Source: Bog-257 sp963805985
Lineage (GTDB): Bacteria > Acidobacteriota > Terriglobia > Terriglobales > Acidobacteriaceae
Direction of reading: 5' to 3'
Assembly (NCBI GenBank): GCA_963805985.1
Contig: CAWDWG010000003.1
Span: 186,001 to 250,000 of the forward strand
Length of the DNA: 64,000 bases
Below, piece after piece: positions 62,901-64,000 of the stretch (position 1 is its first letter; the number at the start of each line of letters is the position of its first letter). The translations under genes were made by a program, and so were the position numbers. Below the pieces are notes generated by a model, which was not told the DNA's origin, made no database searches, and was given only the letters and a program-made list of their open reading frames with translations.

Positions 62901-63337
62901 GCCGGGTGTAGTAGATGCGAACGTCCTGGTGTACGCGGTCAATGTGGATGCTCCGCAACACTTGGCTTCGCGCGCTCTCCTTGAAATCGCAAGTGCCCCG
63001 TCGAACACGCTTTACGTAACCTCACGGATTCTCTGCGAGTTTTACTCCGTTATCACCAATTCTCGTCGCGTTTCAGCGCCAGTTTCCCCGGGGCGAAGGC
63101 TTACGCGCAATTTCTGCGTTGCTGGCGCTTCCCGGCGTACAAGTATTGCCTGTTCCGACTGACACGGTTGTGCGCTGGATGGAACTGCTAGTGCGTCGTC
63201 CCGTAATTGGAGGCGGTGTGTTCGATCTTCAGCTCATCGCAACCATGGAAGCGAACAATGTTCTTCGGATCTACACATTCAACGTCGAAGATTTCGAGGT
63301 GTTCCCGGAATTGACCGCAGTCGTGCCGAAGGGATGA
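62890..63337 (+). pseudogene. PIN-domain toxin VapC with +1 frameshift
   Basis: The first 68 codons (VEPGVVDANVLVYAVNVDAP, then YVTSRILCEFYSVITNSRRV) give the N-terminal half of a PIN toxin. The rest is in another frame: ALLALPGVQVLPVPTDTVVRW, GGGVFDLQLIATMEANNVLRI and TFNVEDFEVFPEL. Removing one G from the run of four at 63090-63093 joins the halves without loss. The acidic residues of the PIN site are in both halves, so as written the toxin is disrupted. A sequencing error in the G run cannot be ruled out. Confidence 0.75.
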
Positions 63338-63351
63338 CGGCGCGACACAAT

Positions 63352-63688
63352 ATGAGCAAGACGACTACTTCAAGCAGAACGGTTAACGCTCCGCGACCGA
63401 TGTCACCCTCGGAGGTAGAACGCGCCGCGCGCGCCGATGCAGACGTGCAACCGCTTACTCCGTCCGACCTGATGGCGAATGAAGCGAACGCCGCAGGCGA
63501 AGCTTATTCGTCGGGCTCTCGAACTGACGCAAGAGGAATTTGCCAGCCGCTACCACATTCCCATTGGTACTCTGCGAGACTGGGAACAGGGGAGGACGCA
63601 GCCGGATCAGCCGGCGCGAGCTTATCTAACGCTGATTGCGCGTGATCCGGAACACGTGAGTCGGATGCTCAATCCGAGGGTCAGTTAG
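63352..63688 (+). pseudogene. XRE-type helix-turn-helix regulator with +1 frameshift
   Basis: The N-terminal piece (from ATG 63352: VNAPRPMSPSEVERAARADA, QPLTPSDLMA) and the C-terminal piece (63479-63688: KLIRRALELTQEEFASRYHI, GTLRDWEQGRTQPDQPARAY) together look like one regulator of the kind found next to TA toxins. Removing one A at 63478-63479 joins them. The C-terminal piece has its own ATG and a complete helix-turn-helix, so it could still be made as a 69-residue protein. Confidence 0.65.
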
Positions 63689-63764
63689 TGTTGAAATGGC
63701 TCGCGTTTCCGGCTTGGCTCGCGGCTTGATTTTGCCGAATGAGCGTCCAGCGGGCCGGCTGCGC

Positions 63765-64000
63765 TCACGAACGATGTCGCTTCAGCAGAATTCCCGCCAG
63801 CAGGGCGGCCGAGGCAGCCAGCAGCCATTCGATTCGCCAGAGTTGCACAGCCTGCCAGTCCACCAGCGTGTCCGCCTTGTAGAGGATGCCGGTCAGAAGG
63901 GCGGCGACCATGCAACTCATTCCCAGCAGGAAAAATATCAGGGAAGAAACGGTGAGGCCCAGCTGATCAAGAAGGCTGGTGGCTTCGTTGGATTCGACGG
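63765..64000 (-). CDS. Partial membrane protein (start outside window)
   Basis: On the minus strand the last 77 codons of a gene enter from the window edge. The visible part has two membrane helices (LTVSSLIFFLLGMSCMVAAL and WLLAASAALLAGILL) separated by a polar loop with YKADTLVDWQAVQLWRIE, and ends KRHRS. No family is recognised. Confidence 0.55.
   Translation of the reverse strand, partial: VESNEATSLLDQLGLTVSSLIFFLLGMSCMVAALLTGILYKADTLVDWQAVQLWRIEWLLAASAALLAGILLKRHRS

Overview
The window is GC-rich (about 60 percent by eye), gene-dense chromosomal DNA from a bacterium that I infer to be an acidobacterium of the Terriglobia (Koribacter/Acidobacteriales type). This rests on family resemblance remembered from such genomes: a stand-alone transaldolase/PGI-type isomerase, FecR plus WG-rich (DUF6600-like) proteins, MEVHF-type antitoxins, MqnD-type menaquinone synthesis, and many mosaic palindromic repeats between genes. 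No rRNA, tRNA, CRISPR array, prophage or complete insertion sequence was recognised.

Layout. 1-5.3 kb: pentose-phosphate/glycolysis entry genes (end of transketolase, glucose-6-phosphate isomerase, a small unknown, zwf). 5.4-10.3 kb: a Flp pilin, a Nudix/GAF repair pair, a BtuF-like binding protein, an IscU-like scaffold, a decayed toxin-antitoxin locus, and an RGG-rich protein with a receiver-like domain. 10.4-13.1 kb: dinB and an MFS transporter. 13.3-23.6 kb: mostly exported or membrane proteins, plus an FHA-GAF-SpoIIE phosphatase, separated by repeat islands. 23.8-29.7 kb: an NtrY/NtrX-like two-component pair, bioY, mqnD and small unknown proteins. 30-33 kb: a large, unfamiliar membrane protein with DHH-like motifs that runs in frame into a YciE/DUF892 protein. 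33.2-39.4 kb: carA and carB with a XhoI/PaeR7I-type restriction-modification pair packed between them. 39.5-40.2 kb: a Phd/PIN toxin-antitoxin pair. 40.3-46.1 kb: rpsT, then phoH-ybeY-corC and era, with an opposite-strand ECF sigma/membrane protein pair between corC and era. 46.2-52.6 kb: a vWA/AAA+ pair, a large MscS channel and a TPR protein. 52.7-54.2 kb: a Cys-rich unknown, an acyl-CoA thioesterase and an exported unknown. 54.4-58.8 kb: a tightly overlapping methionine-branch operon (two Cys/Met-metabolism PLP enzymes around an aspartokinase-homoserine dehydrogenase without ACT domains), preceded by a candidate Met-rich leader peptide and a stem that would hide the first gene's ribosome binding site. 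59-64 kb: an M3 peptidase, a DUF5666-like exported protein, a VapBC pair and an HTH gene, the last two genes each with a single-base frameshift, and a partial membrane protein.

The most distinctive points are: the restriction-modification cassette inside carAB; the proposed Met-rich leader with anti-Shine-Dalgarno stem; the DHH-like membrane protein whose motif order looks permuted and which has no stop before the YciE gene; a six-copy MITE-like element family with CAGGCTGCTGAAAAA ends; and a ParE toxin gene apparently reduced to its two ends by an in-frame deletion. All family assignments were made by reading translated sequence, without database searches.
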